A stretch of DNA of 64,000 bases from Pontibacterium sp964228735 (GTDB lineage: Bacteria; Pseudomonadota; Gammaproteobacteria; Pseudomonadales; Balneatricaceae), in the NCBI RefSeq assembly GCF_964228735.1, contig NZ_CAXRBQ010000106.1:8953-72952 (forward strand), given 5' to 3'. This document shows, piece by piece, positions 55,964-64,000 of the stretch; positions within the stretch are counted from its first letter, which is position 1; every line of letters starts with the position of its first letter. Below the pieces are notes generated by a model. It worked only from the letters and a program-made list of their open reading frames with translations. It searched no databases and was not told where the DNA came from. The position numbers and the translations under genes were made by a program.

Positions 55964-56902
55964 CTAATACGGCGGTGCTTCCTCAGCGTCGTGATGGATC
56001 TCCTGAATGGTTTGCAGAAACAGTTCCTTTGCCCGGTTGGGCTGGGAGGATTTTTTGTAGATCACTGCAACGCCCAACAGGAACTGTTTAGTCTCTGTGG
56101 CTATCGCTTTCAGCTCACCGTTTTCCACATAAGGCTTGGCGATCTCCTCTGGCAGAAAGCCGATATAGCAGCCAGAGAGTATCATCGCGATACGGCTTTC
56201 ATAGAAGTAGGATGTGCCCGCCAGGTTCATCTGCGAGATCTGTTGGTAGATCTCTTCATGGGGTTTTAAGCCTGCGTGAATCAGTTTTTGTGCGTTTACC
56301 AGGTCCTCGCTTACTTCGTCCTCTTTCATGTTAAACAGCGGGTGTCCCTCACCGCAGTAAAGGTAGTTTATGTCGGTGAACAAGTGGACGTAGTTAAGGC
56401 CCTCCAGGCGACGATGGTAGGGGATAATCGCCACATCCAGCTGACCGGTCATTACCAGTTTTTCCATCGATTTCATGTGTTCCACATCCACATGCATCTC
56501 GACGTTGGGTGCTTTCTGATGGAAGACACGAAAGATATCAGGCATCTGACAACGCTGATCCTGACTCAAGGTATCGCTGACGGCGATCTTGAGCTGGCCG
56601 GACGGGCTGGCACTCAGATTGTTGATGGTGTTGCGGAACTGCTCAAGCTGTCCTAACAGCTGCTTGGTCTGCTCGTAGATCACCTCTCCCTCTTCGGTAA
56701 GGGCAAACCCACCTCGGCCGCGGCGGCACAGTTTCATATCCAGTCGGGATTCAAGATTGGCGATGTGGTTGCTGATGGTGGGGCGGCTGATGTTCAGCTC
56801 GGTTTCCGCCGCGGAAAAGCCCTCGCACTCCACCACGGTTTTAAAAACCTTCAGTTGTTTTATCTCAAAATCGCCTAACTGACCCAGTGCATGTGCAGCC
56901 AT
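55964..56902 (-). CDS. LysR family transcriptional regulator next to TRAP transporter
   Basis: The 312-residue protein has a LysR helix-turn-helix (QLKVFKTVVECEGFSAAETELNISRPTISNHIANLESRL over residues 16-54, in parts) and a substrate-binding domain. It diverges from the TRAP transporter genes that begin at 57102 and so probably regulates them. Its gene ends 2 bases from the end of hypF, convergent, with no terminator between. In the 199-base divergent gap TTACGT occurs twice, 22 bases apart (56979 and 57001), a possible binding site. Confidence 0.87.
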   Translation of the reverse strand: MAAHALGQLGDFEIKQLKVFKTVVECEGFSAAETELNISRPTISNHIANLESRLDMKLCRRGRGGFALTEEGEVIYEQTKQLLGQLEQFRNTINNLSASPSGQLKIAVSDTLSQDQRCQMPDIFRVFHQKAPNVEMHVDVEHMKSMEKLVMTGQLDVAIIPYHRRLEGLNYVHLFTDINYLYCGEGHPLFNMKEDEVSEDLVNAQKLIHAGLKPHEEIYQQISQMNLAGTSYFYESRIAMILSGCYIGFLPEEIAKPYVENGELKAIATETKQFLLGVAVIYKKSSQPNRAKELFLQTIQEIHHDAEEAPPY

Positions 56903-57101
56903 CGCTCCGACCTCGTATCGACCCTATCGTGCTGAAAGTATAACGGTTTATGTTTGAAAATATGTATCTAATGTCTCATTACGTAAAATTTGACAAACCT
57001 TTACGTCGAGCGCACAAGATTTAACCAACCAGGAGGATTTGGGAAGGTATCGCTTAAGCAAACACGCTTGATCCAACAGAGAAGCAACGTAAGGGTGCGA
57101 T

Positions 57102-58115
57102 ATGTTTACAAAGATAAAAAAGAAACTATCAACTTCTGCACTGGCCCTGACACTGGGTCTGTCCACTTTGGCTGCGGATGTATCCGCCGCTGAGCATAAC
57201 TGGCGTTTTAGTAACCTCTACAGCCGCGGCACCGCATTTGGTGATGTGTATGAGAGCATGGCCAAGAACATCGAAACCATGTCGGATGGCCGTATCAAGG
57301 TACAGGTTCTGTACTCCGGTGAAGGTGTGGGTACCAGCGGTCTGTTGGGCGCGGTGAAAAGTGGCCTGATCACCATGGGTGCACCGTTCCAGTCCATGCA
57401 CGCCGGTGAATTGCCTGCGGGTGTGGTCGAGATCGGCCTGCCGGGTGGTACCGATGATCCGGCTGAGCTGAAATCCCTGTTTCACGATAAGGGCTGGGGC
57501 GAGATCCTGACCAAGGCGTACGGTTCCCAGGGCATGGTGTGGCTGGAGCCTTACATTCAGCCACCGGTTTACATCCTGACCAAGAAACCGATCAATTCCA
57601 TTGAAGACTTCAAAGGCCTGAAGATCCGTGCGCCGGGTGCTTACGGTAAGTTCCTGCGTAACCTGGGTGCGTCTCCGGTATCCCTGGCGTGGAGCGAGAT
57701 CTACACCAGCCTGGCAACCGGCGTTATCGACGGCTCTATCGGCAGTAACATGATCGACCACCGTGACGGTAACCACGTCGAAGTGGCGAAGTACATGTAC
57801 CGTCTGCCACTGGCGGGTGCGCAGGTACTGCCAATTGTTGTGCACCGTGGTTCTTGGAACAAACTGACGGATGACCTGAAAGCGGCCGTGCGTAAAGCCA
57901 CCGAAATCCACGCGGAAGACCAGCTGCGCCTGTCCCGTCAGTGGGAGTCTGAAGCAGTTGCTGAGATGGAAGCGAAGGGCCTGCAGTGGAGTCCTGAGCC
58001 AAGCGATGCCGATCGCAAAGCATGGGCCGAAGCCGGTGCCGGTCTGTGGGACGAATACGCGTCCAAGGATCGCTACAGCAAACAGCTGATCGACGTCCTG
58101 CGTAAGACTCAGTAA
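57102..58115 (+). CDS. dctP: TRAP transporter substrate-binding protein (DctP family)
   Basis: The 337-residue protein has a signal peptide ending at SAA (about residues 27-29) and the DctP fold: RFSNLYSRGTAFGDVYESMAKNIETMSDGRIKVQVLYSGE begins it, and the ligand-binding region has KGLKIRAPGAYGKFLRNLGASPVSLAWSEIYTSLATGVIDGS, with the Arg of KIRAPG expected to bind the ligand carboxylate. It captures an organic acid in the periplasm for the membrane subunits encoded downstream. AAGGGTG precedes the start. The substrate is unknown. Confidence 0.9.
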   Translation: MFTKIKKKLSTSALALTLGLSTLAADVSAAEHNWRFSNLYSRGTAFGDVYESMAKNIETMSDGRIKVQVLYSGEGVGTSGLLGAVKSGLITMGAPFQSMHAGELPAGVVEIGLPGGTDDPAELKSLFHDKGWGEILTKAYGSQGMVWLEPYIQPPVYILTKKPINSIEDFKGLKIRAPGAYGKFLRNLGASPVSLAWSEIYTSLATGVIDGSIGSNMIDHRDGNHVEVAKYMYRLPLAGAQVLPIVVHRGSWNKLTDDLKAAVRKATEIHAEDQLRLSRQWESEAVAEMEAKGLQWSPEPSDADRKAWAEAGAGLWDEYASKDRYSKQLIDVLRKTQ

Positions 58116-58338
58116 GTCACACGCTTTCTCTATCAGGGCTCCGATGTGAGGCCGTATAAAAACGTCATGAGCGCAGGCTAGAGTAGGCAAAAAGTCACGA
58201 AAAAGCGCATGTCAGTGTGCCCTTTGGGTATTACTGAAGTAAATGAGCATTTTGAGAGGCTTTTTAACACCCTATAGCCAAGTCGCAATAGTTTTTATAC
58301 AGCCTCCACGTGGGCCCTTCTCCGTTTTAGGTATATCT

Positions 58339-58905
58339 ATGGTTTTATCGTTGCTGAGAGGTCTCTGCCTCGGCGTAGATGCCTTGGTTAAGGGATGCGG
58401 AAAGCTTGCTGCGCTGCTGATGCCATTGCTGGCGCTGGTGGTGGCGTATGAGGTGTTTTCCCGTTACGTGCTGAACGCTCCAACCATCTGGGCGTTCGAC
58501 TTGTCACTGTTTATGTTTGGTTATATCGCCGCCTTGGGGGGCGCTTATGCCCAGCAGAAACGGGCGCATATCAACGTCGATATTCTCTACCTTCAGGTTT
58601 CACACCGTACCCGCAGTCTCTTCAACTTGGTCACGTTTGCGCTGGCGATCTTCTTCCTGATCCTGATTTTCAAAACCTGTCTGGGCAAATACGAGGAGTC
58701 GATCGAATTCGACTACCGCCGTCAGAGTGAGTGGGCGCCGCCGATGTTCCATTTCTGGATCATGATGTGTGTGGCATCCGTCCTGTTTATCGCCCAGCTG
58801 GGCCGCGACATGCTGGCAGAAGCCTGCTTCCTGTTTACCGGACACCCGCTGATTGAGGAAGTGAAAGATGAGGCTAACACCGAGGAGAGTGGCGATGGGA
58901 ATTGA
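58339..58905 (+). CDS. dctQ: TRAP transporter small permease (DctQ family)
   Basis: The 188-residue protein has four membrane helices and the DctQ mark EVFSRYVLNAPTIWAFDLSLFMFGYIAALGGAYAQQKRAHINVDI (in parts: VFSRY, APTIWA, KRAHINVD). I chose ATG 58339 with TAGG upstream, since the next upstream start would add 32 residues of non-membrane sequence; the 223-base gap from dctP otherwise holds nothing recognisable. The charged C-terminus overlaps the dctM start by 11 bases. It pairs with DctM in the membrane. Confidence 0.87.
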   Translation: MVLSLLRGLCLGVDALVKGCGKLAALLMPLLALVVAYEVFSRYVLNAPTIWAFDLSLFMFGYIAALGGAYAQQKRAHINVDILYLQVSHRTRSLFNLVTFALAIFFLILIFKTCLGKYEESIEFDYRRQSEWAPPMFHFWIMMCVASVLFIAQLGRDMLAEACFLFTGHPLIEEVKDEANTEESGDGN

Positions 58906-60220
58906 GATGTTAACGGCGGTGCTGCTGGTCTGCATTCTGATCTTCTTTGCACTGGGTGCACAGGTAGGGTTGGCCCTGGGTGGTATCGCCATGGCTATTG
59001 GCTATATGACCTGGGGAGACGGCATCTTCAACGTGATTCCAACCACGCTGGAAGCGACTTACTTCAGCTTTATCCTGCTGGCAATCCCGCTCTATATCTA
59101 CATGGGGCAGCTGCTGACCAAGTCTGGCATCGGTGATGCGATGTTCAACTTCAGCCAGATGCTGATCGGTCGCGTGCGAGGCTCGCTGGCGATCAGTGTG
59201 ATCGGTGTCTGCTCAATGATCGGCGCCATGGTGGGCATCATCGGTGCAGGTATTATGACCTCCGGCAGTATCGCCCTGCGACCGATGCTGGATCGTGGTT
59301 ACAACAAACGCTTGGCCCTGGGTGTGATTATGGCCGGTGGTGGTTTGGGGATCCTGATTCCACCCAGTATCCCGATGATCATGTTTGCCGCATCCACTCA
59401 GAATTCCGTGGGGCGTATGTTCCTGGGGGCGATGATGCCAGCGCTACTGACCGTTGCGCTGATGGTGATCTACGTGATGCTGAGCTGCTGGCTGAAACCG
59501 GAGCGTGCACCGCTGGATAAAGAGGCGGATCAGCCGGTATTGGCGGGTTCCGAGAAGTTCCGTATCGCCCGTGATGGCCTGTTCTCCATGCTGCTGATTG
59601 TGGCCGTGCTGGGCAGCATCGTGACGGGTATCGCAACACCTACCGAATCCGGTGCGATCGGTGTGGTGGGGGCGATTCTGCTGGCGATCCTCTTCAAGCG
59701 ATTCAAAGCGGACATGTTCCTGCATGCGGGTTTCCAGACAGGCACCCTGGTCAGTGTGGCGATGTGGATCATCTTCGGCGCCTCCGTGTTCAGTAACTTC
59801 CATCTGCTGATGGGCGTGCAGAATATGGTGGCGGGTTTTACCGAAAGCCTCGATCTACCGCCGATCATGATCATCATCATGTTCCAGCTGATCATGTTGC
59901 TGCTAGGGTTCATCATCGATGAGTTCATCATTGTGTTGATGTGTGCGCCACTGTTCACGCCAATCGCGGTGTCCATGGGGTATGACCCGATCTGGTTTGG
60001 TGTGCTGATGATCATCAACATCCTGATCGCGGTACAGACGCCGCCTTATGGGTTTGCACTGTTCTACCTGAAAGGTATTGCGCCGGCAGGTATCGGCATG
60101 TCCGAGATCTACAAGTCGGTCACGCCGTTTATTCTATTGAATATGACTGTGCTGGTGCTGTGCATGATCTTCCCGGAGATTGTGCTCTGGCTGCCAAATG
60201 CTGTGATGGGGGAGGGTTAG
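58895..60220 (+). CDS. dctM: TRAP transporter large permease (DctM family)
   Basis: The 441-residue protein is the transport subunit of the TRAP system, with about twelve membrane segments. Typical blocks are FSFILLAIPLYIYMGQLLTKSGI, GAMVGIIGAGIMTSGSIALRPML, GGGLGILIPPSIPMIMFAASTQNSVGRMF (in parts) and IAVQTPPYGFALFYLKGIAP near the C-terminus. Import is driven by a sodium or proton gradient. The start at 58895 has GAGGAGAG upstream and overlaps dctQ by 11 bases. One base separates it from the universal stress protein gene. Confidence 0.92.
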   Translation: MGIEMLTAVLLVCILIFFALGAQVGLALGGIAMAIGYMTWGDGIFNVIPTTLEATYFSFILLAIPLYIYMGQLLTKSGIGDAMFNFSQMLIGRVRGSLAISVIGVCSMIGAMVGIIGAGIMTSGSIALRPMLDRGYNKRLALGVIMAGGGLGILIPPSIPMIMFAASTQNSVGRMFLGAMMPALLTVALMVIYVMLSCWLKPERAPLDKEADQPVLAGSEKFRIARDGLFSMLLIVAVLGSIVTGIATPTESGAIGVVGAILLAILFKRFKADMFLHAGFQTGTLVSVAMWIIFGASVFSNFHLLMGVQNMVAGFTESLDLPPIMIIIMFQLIMLLLGFIIDEFIIVLMCAPLFTPIAVSMGYDPIWFGVLMIINILIAVQTPPYGFALFYLKGIAPAGIGMSEIYKSVTPFILLNMTVLVLCMIFPEIVLWLPNAVMGEG

Positions 60221-60221
60221 C

Positions 60222-60653
60222 ATGATGTTTACCAAGATACTTTTGCCGGTAGATCTATCCCATGAAGACCATATCCGTGAATTGATGCGGGTAGCGGCCA
60301 AAATAGCGGAAGGTGACTCACCAGAAGTACATATGCTCTATGTGGATCAGAGCCTGATCCACACGGCAGGTTATCCACACCTGGATGAGCAACGCCTCGC
60401 AGATCATCGCCGTGATGCAAAAGCGACCATGGATCGTCTCCTGATGGAGCTACCTGAGGGCTTGGCCGGATTCAGCCACTGCCGCGAAGGCACAGCCCAT
60501 GATCAGATCCTCGAAACCGCAGAAGAGCTGGGGGTAAATGTGATTGTGATGATGGCGCGTAAGCCGGGTATCAGCAGTTACTTTATCGGCTCCAACGCTG
60601 AGCGGGTGGTGCGCCATGCTGGCTGTTCGGTGGTGATCGTCCGGCAGGATTAA
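60222..60653 (+). CDS. Universal stress protein of a TRAP operon (TeaD-like)
   Basis: The 143-residue cytoplasmic protein belongs to the UspA family. It starts FTKILLPVDLSHEDH and ends with the ATP-binding run ARKPGISSYFIGSNAERVVRHAGCSVVIVR (the G-x-x-x-x-x-x-GSNAE form). The gene begins one base after dctM. In Halomonas the TRAP-linked TeaD protein of this family negatively modulates uptake; a similar regulatory role is a reasonable inference here. A strong terminator follows. Confidence 0.88.
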   Translation: MMFTKILLPVDLSHEDHIRELMRVAAKIAEGDSPEVHMLYVDQSLIHTAGYPHLDEQRLADHRRDAKATMDRLLMELPEGLAGFSHCREGTAHDQILETAEELGVNVIVMMARKPGISSYFIGSNAERVVRHAGCSVVIVRQD

Positions 60654-60671
60654 ACGCCATTTTGACCGTGC

Positions 60672-60711
60672 AAAAAAAAAGAGGCCCGACTGACAATCGG
60701 GCCTCTTTTTC
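60672..60711. terminator. Rho-independent terminator after the TRAP operon
   Basis: The stem AAAGAGGCCCGA / TCGGGCCTCTTT around CTGACAA is flanked by A and T runs. It ends the TRAP transporter transcript and separates it from the next gene pair. Confidence 0.95.
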
Positions 60712-60751
60712 TATACTGGTCAATAATTGGTCAAAAAGTGGGGGAACAGAA

Positions 60752-61138
60752 ATGAATAAAGCAAAACGGTTTGTGGCTTCAGTTCTTGTCATGATGTTGG
60801 CTCTTATCCAGCTGCCGGTGGCGCACGCAGCGGTCATCACCACCGATCAGGCGATTCAGGCGCAGCAGGGTGACATCGATCGCACACGCTTGCTCTCTCT
60901 ACTGGAGAAAGAGGAGTTGCAGCAACAGCTTACCGCATACGGCGTGGATGCTGCGGTAGCCGCTGAAAGGATTCAGAGCATGAGTGATGCCGAGGTGGCG
61001 ATGCTCAATGCCAAGCTGGACGAGATGCCAGCGGGTGAAGGGATTTTAGGATTGGTTGCTCTGTTCTTTATCGTATTCATTATCACGGATGCATTGGGTG
61101 CGACGGATATCTTCACTTTTGTTAAGCCAATCCGATGA
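60752..61138 (+). CDS. PA2779 family protein (small exported membrane protein)
   Basis: The 128-residue protein has a signal peptide (residues 1-26, ending AHA), a helical region of about 65 residues, and a single membrane helix at about 98-117 followed by a short tail, ALGATDIFTFVKPIR. The pattern matches the uncharacterised Pseudomonas PA2779 family. Before the helix is MPAGEGILG. Its stop overlaps the start of the cysteine-peptidase lipoprotein gene by 4 bases, so the two are coupled. GGGGAA precedes the start at 60752; the frame is open for 30 more codons through the terminator, which argues against the longer form. No function is established. Confidence 0.85.
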   Translation: MNKAKRFVASVLVMMLALIQLPVAHAAVITTDQAIQAQQGDIDRTRLLSLLEKEELQQQLTAYGVDAAVAAERIQSMSDAEVAMLNAKLDEMPAGEGILGLVALFFIVFIITDALGATDIFTFVKPIR

Positions 61139-62169
61139 TCAGGCTTTCCGCGCTCCTGAATGCGCAGAAACTCAGTATATGGCTGATAGTAGGAAGCCTG
61201 TTTCTTGCAGGGTGCAGTCATCAGGGTGTTTGGCGCGAGCAGGTTGATAACCTGCAGCAATTGCCTGTTCGCGTTGAGCTGGCTGACACACCGTTTTTCC
61301 CTCAAACCGAATACCACTGCGGTCCCGCAGCGTTGGCCACGGTGCTGGGTGCGAGCGGTGTCGACACCACTCCCGATGAACTGACGCCTTATGTCTACCT
61401 CCCTGAGCGACAGGGCAGTTTGCAGATCGATCTTGTTGCAACAACCCGGCGTTACAAACGCTTACCCTACGAGCTCAAGGGTGGCTTGGATGCACTCTTT
61501 GCCGAAGTGGCGAATAACCATCCGGTTTTGGTGATGCAAAACCTCGGACTCAGTTGGTTACCACAATGGCACTATGCGGTGGTGGTTGGATACGACCTGG
61601 ATCAGGAGACCGTCACGCTACGATCGGCTGAAGAGGAGCGGTATGTGGTGCCGATCTATACCTTCGATAAAACCTGGGAACGGGCACAACGTTGGGCAAT
61701 GGTGGCCGCATCGCCTGATCGCATACCGGTGACGATCGATGTGGATAGTTATGTCCGTGTAGTGAACGCTGTGGAAAAGCTGCATCCCGACATAGCGATT
61801 ACGGCATACCAGCATGGGGTAGAGCGCTGGCAAGACAACGCGCTGCTCTGGTTGGCACTTGGCAATGCGTTGTATAACCAGCAGCAGTATCTGGACTCGG
61901 TGAGAACCTATCGTAAAGCGCTCCAGATTCATCCGGACAACGAATTGTTATGGAACAATTATGCATACGCGTTGCGCTCGGTGGAGTGTGGTGAAGCATC
62001 CCGGGCGGCGATTCACTGTGCGGTGCGGATTAATCCGGATGACCCGCTGTTGCGCGACAGCCTTGTCGAGTTACACCAGCATAAAGTGCCGAATGCGCTG
62101 TTGTGTGATGTGGTGAACTGTCCATGGAAAGCAGAAACATGCAGTGGGTCATCCAGCGCTCAGTGCTGA
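61135..62169 (+). CDS. PA2778 family C39-like cysteine peptidase lipoprotein with TPR region
   Basis: The 344-residue protein has a lipoprotein signal with lipobox LAGC (lipidated Cys27). A papain-like C39 domain follows, with Cys62 (YHCGPAALATVLG) and His146 (WHYAVVVGYD) as likely catalytic residues. A C-terminal TPR region (WLALGNALYNQQQYLDSVRTYRKALQIHP, then NPDDPLLRDSL) comes last. It should be anchored in the envelope facing the periplasm. It overlaps the PA2779-family gene by 4 bases. C39-type enzymes often cut substrates after a Gly pair or similar; the coupled small protein may be the substrate, but this is inference. Confidence 0.85.
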   Translation: MIRLSALLNAQKLSIWLIVGSLFLAGCSHQGVWREQVDNLQQLPVRVELADTPFFPQTEYHCGPAALATVLGASGVDTTPDELTPYVYLPERQGSLQIDLVATTRRYKRLPYELKGGLDALFAEVANNHPVLVMQNLGLSWLPQWHYAVVVGYDLDQETVTLRSAEEERYVVPIYTFDKTWERAQRWAMVAASPDRIPVTIDVDSYVRVVNAVEKLHPDIAITAYQHGVERWQDNALLWLALGNALYNQQQYLDSVRTYRKALQIHPDNELLWNNYAYALRSVECGEASRAAIHCAVRINPDDPLLRDSLVELHQHKVPNALLCDVVNCPWKAETCSGSSSAQC

Positions 62170-62186
62170 GCAAATACATCTGAGAA

Positions 62187-62624
62187 TCAGCGCTTATACA
62201 GCTGCTCGAAGCTCTTCTCGCTGAAGCCATTCATCCGTTTGTGGCCGATCAGAATCACCGGCACACCGCGTGCGCGCAGTGTTTTGAAATCTCGACGGCC
62301 TTTTGAGGTGGTTTCCACATCGTATTCGCGGAAGGGAATTTTATTACGCTTGAAGTAGCGGCGCGCTTTCTGGCAATAGGGGCACCACTGAGTGCTGTAC
62401 ATGATCACTTCTCCCGAGCCCTGTGCACCGAGCGGGTTGTTGAGATAGGCCGGATCCTCATAGCTGGTGATGGTTCCGCCTTCATAGGGTTTGTTGGCAG
62501 GAGGTTGTTCGCTGATATGCATGATGCCGTCTTCATCCTGCCAGCGATAGGTTTCTGCCAATCCTGATGAGCTTGTCATCGTGATGAGCAGCGTGATGAA
62601 GCAGCGGGAGATCTTTGCCTTCAT
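62187..62624 (-). CDS. Exported DUF4124-glutaredoxin protein
   Basis: The 145-residue protein has a signal peptide (residues 1-23, ending GLA), a short DUF4124-like segment (ETYRWQDEDGIMHISEQPP), and a glutaredoxin domain with the redox motif CPYC (Cys81, Cys84), cis-Pro in RGVPVILIG, and C-terminal NGFSEKSF. A glutaredoxin with an export signal is less common than a cytoplasmic one, since glutathione chemistry in the periplasm is limited; a thiol-disulphide role in the envelope is likely. It converges on the PA2778-family gene with 17 bases between. Confidence 0.85.
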   Translation of the reverse strand: MKAKISRCFITLLITMTSSSGLAETYRWQDEDGIMHISEQPPANKPYEGGTITSYEDPAYLNNPLGAQGSGEVIMYSTQWCPYCQKARRYFKRNKIPFREYDVETTSKGRRDFKTLRARGVPVILIGHKRMNGFSEKSFEQLYKR

Positions 62625-62710
62625 ATCGATACCGGTCAGGCTGGTTGTATGTTGAAGCCTAGCCGGTGTCGCTCCGTCCTTCCCTAGGATTAATTCCTAA
62701 TTTGGTGATC

Positions 62711-63595
62711 TTAGTTCAGCTTCAACCGAGGTCGGATGAACTCGATAAATGCGTTGATGCGTGACGACAGGGCGGTGTTTCGGTAGTAAACCGCCTGCAC
62801 CTGTTCCCTTGGGTTTGGCGATTGCATTTCGTTTTCCAGAACCCTGATTAATCGTCCGTCGGCGATATCCTGCTGCACCATAAATCCGGAGAAACAGCCG
62901 ATCCCTTCCCCGACCAAACAGGCCTGTCGTAAGACTTCACCGCTACTTGCTGCCAGATCGGGTTTGATCTCCAGGCCTTCACCCACGGGCCAGCGGTTGA
63001 GGCGGGTTGGGGGAATAAAGCCCAATAGCCGGTGCTCTGTCAGCTGATCCGCCGTTTGTGGTTGGCCTTTGCGTTCCAGATAAAGCGGACTGGCCAGTAT
63101 GTGCAGGCGAGATCGCCCCAGTAACGAGGCGTGCAACGAGGAGTCTTCAAGCTGGCCGATACGGATTGCCACATCGGTGCGCTTTTCCAACAGGTCGATA
63201 ATGCCTTCGCTGGTACTCAGCTCGAGATGAATCTCTGGATACTGCTCACGAAATTCCTCAAGCAGCGGGACCAATTGATGCAACATAAACGGCGTTGCGG
63301 CATCCACGCGCAGCCGTCCCTTGGGGTGGTCCATGCGCAGCCTGAGTTGTTCTTCTGCCGATTCCAGCTGTTGCAGACCTTGCCGGATATTCGTCACAAA
63401 CAGCTCACCCTCTTCGGTGAGGGAGATGCGGCGTGTCGTCCGTTGCAGCAGGGTGACACCAAGCTGCTTCTCCAGACGCTGAATCGCCCGTGATACCTTG
63501 GCCACCGGCACATTGAGCTGATTGGCGGCGGGCGAAAAACCACCGCAGTCCACCACGGCGAGCAGCAGCTCTAGGTCATCAGATCGGCTTATCAT
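62711..63595 (-). CDS. LysR family transcriptional regulator divergent from MFS transporter
   Basis: The 294-residue protein has the LysR helix-turn-helix (LLLAVVDCGGFSPAANQLNVPVAKVSRAIQRLEKQLG in residues 10-46, in parts) followed by RTTRRISLTEEGELF and a substrate-binding domain. It belongs to the CrgA/YafC-like branch by resemblance. The gene diverges from an MFS transporter gene, with 99 bases between, so it most likely controls that transporter. Confidence 0.88.
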   Translation of the reverse strand: MISRSDDLELLLAVVDCGGFSPAANQLNVPVAKVSRAIQRLEKQLGVTLLQRTTRRISLTEEGELFVTNIRQGLQQLESAEEQLRLRMDHPKGRLRVDAATPFMLHQLVPLLEEFREQYPEIHLELSTSEGIIDLLEKRTDVAIRIGQLEDSSLHASLLGRSRLHILASPLYLERKGQPQTADQLTEHRLLGFIPPTRLNRWPVGEGLEIKPDLAASSGEVLRQACLVGEGIGCFSGFMVQQDIADGRLIRVLENEMQSPNPREQVQAVYYRNTALSSRINAFIEFIRPRLKLN

Positions 63596-63694
63596 TACAT
63601 TTTCATCAAAAATAATTTGTTATTAATGCGGTTTTTGCAGGTAGTCTGGATCGCGACAATGGCCCCGTCAAAGTAATCTTGCGGGAGCGAATAC

Positions 63695-64000
63695 ATGCCT
63701 ATTGCGTTGTTTGCACTCACACTGAGTGCATTCGCTATCGGCACCACCGAATTTGTTATTGTCGGTCTGGTGCCTACCATCGCCCAGGATCTGGGTGTAT
63801 CCCTGCCATCGGCAGGATTGTTAGTGAGTCTGTATGCCCTGGGCGTCGCGGTGGGTGCACCGGTGCTCACCGCCCTGACCGGTCGCTGGAATCGAAAAGT
63901 GGTGCTGCTGGCATTGATGGCCCTGTTTGTGGCGGGGAACCTGATGGCGTGGCTTGCGCCGGGGTACGAATCCCTGATCACGGCCCGTGTCCTGACAGGT
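63695..64000 (+). CDS. MFS efflux transporter (N-terminal part, AraJ/YdhP-like)
   Basis: The first 102 codons of an MFS transporter are present before the window ends. They begin MPIALFALTLSAFAIGTTEFVIVGLVP, a start shared by the DHA1-type AraJ, YdhP and related sugar/drug efflux proteins, and continue with SLPSAGLLVSLYALGVAVGAP and the motif A-like loop LTGRWNRKVVLL. GGGAG precedes the ATG. It diverges from the LysR gene. Substrate unknown. Confidence 0.88.
   Translation, partial: MPIALFALTLSAFAIGTTEFVIVGLVPTIAQDLGVSLPSAGLLVSLYALGVAVGAPVLTALTGRWNRKVVLLALMALFVAGNLMAWLAPGYESLITARVLTG

Overview
The window looks like the chromosome of a free-living, moderately GC-rich gammaproteobacterium, most likely a marine Oceanospirillales-type organism. 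The evidence is the groES-groEL pair with a sigma-32 type promoter next to fxsA, E. coli-like PepQ, TrhP/YegQ and YajQ proteins, a Pseudomonas-type PA2779/PA2778 pair, a TRAP transporter with a TeaD-like universal stress protein, and a large set of cyclic-di-GMP proteins. The genus assignment is inference. I see no rRNA, tRNA, CRISPR array, insertion sequence or prophage.

Layout. 1-400: start of a TonB-dependent (BtuB-like) receptor on the minus strand behind a cobalamin riboswitch. 0.4-7.7 kb: panE, yajQ, an AmpG-like transporter, a FabG-like reductase, fxsA and the heat-shock operon groES-groEL. 7.7-17.2 kb: a peptide-use locus with a complete dipeptide ABC transporter (dppABCDF), an M14 carboxypeptidase, a LysR regulator and proline dipeptidase PepQ. 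17.3-23.7 kb: housekeeping genes (coiled-coil membrane protein, glutathione transferase, thpR, trhP, a UbiA-type prenyltransferase, class I fumarase). 23.8-29.9 kb: an amino-acid binding protein, a large PAS-GGDEF-EAL protein and a DHA2 exporter.

29.9-34.1 kb holds the most distinctive locus: a HupT-like histidine kinase overlapping the small subunit and followed by the large subunit of a regulatory (H2-sensing) [NiFe] hydrogenase. The small subunit has no export signal. The large subunit stops right after the DPCxxCxxH motif and has Gln where catalytic enzymes have His in the first Ni motif. No HupR/HoxA regulator or energy-conserving hydrogenase is visible. The maturation gene hypF lies 20 kb away (53.7-56.0 kb).

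34.5-38.7 kb: a TonB-dependent receptor, a small hypothetical protein, and an AraC regulator with a LysE exporter. 38.7-49.9 kb is a signalling island on both strands: a dCache-HAMP sensor with no output domain paired with a PATAN/DUF4388-like protein, three diguanylate cyclases with different sensors, an HD-GYP phosphodiesterase and an RstAB-like two-component pair. 50-56 kb: an MscK-like mechanosensitive channel and hypF. 56-60.7 kb: a LysR regulator divergent from a TRAP transporter (DctP-Q-M) with a universal stress protein. 60.7-64 kb: the PA2779/PA2778 pair, an exported glutaredoxin, and a LysR regulator divergent from an MFS transporter cut by the window end.

Most neighbouring genes are packed head to tail with short gaps or overlaps, so most functions were assigned from protein motifs plus operon context. 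No database search was possible, so family names rest on recognised motifs and overall sequence resemblance.
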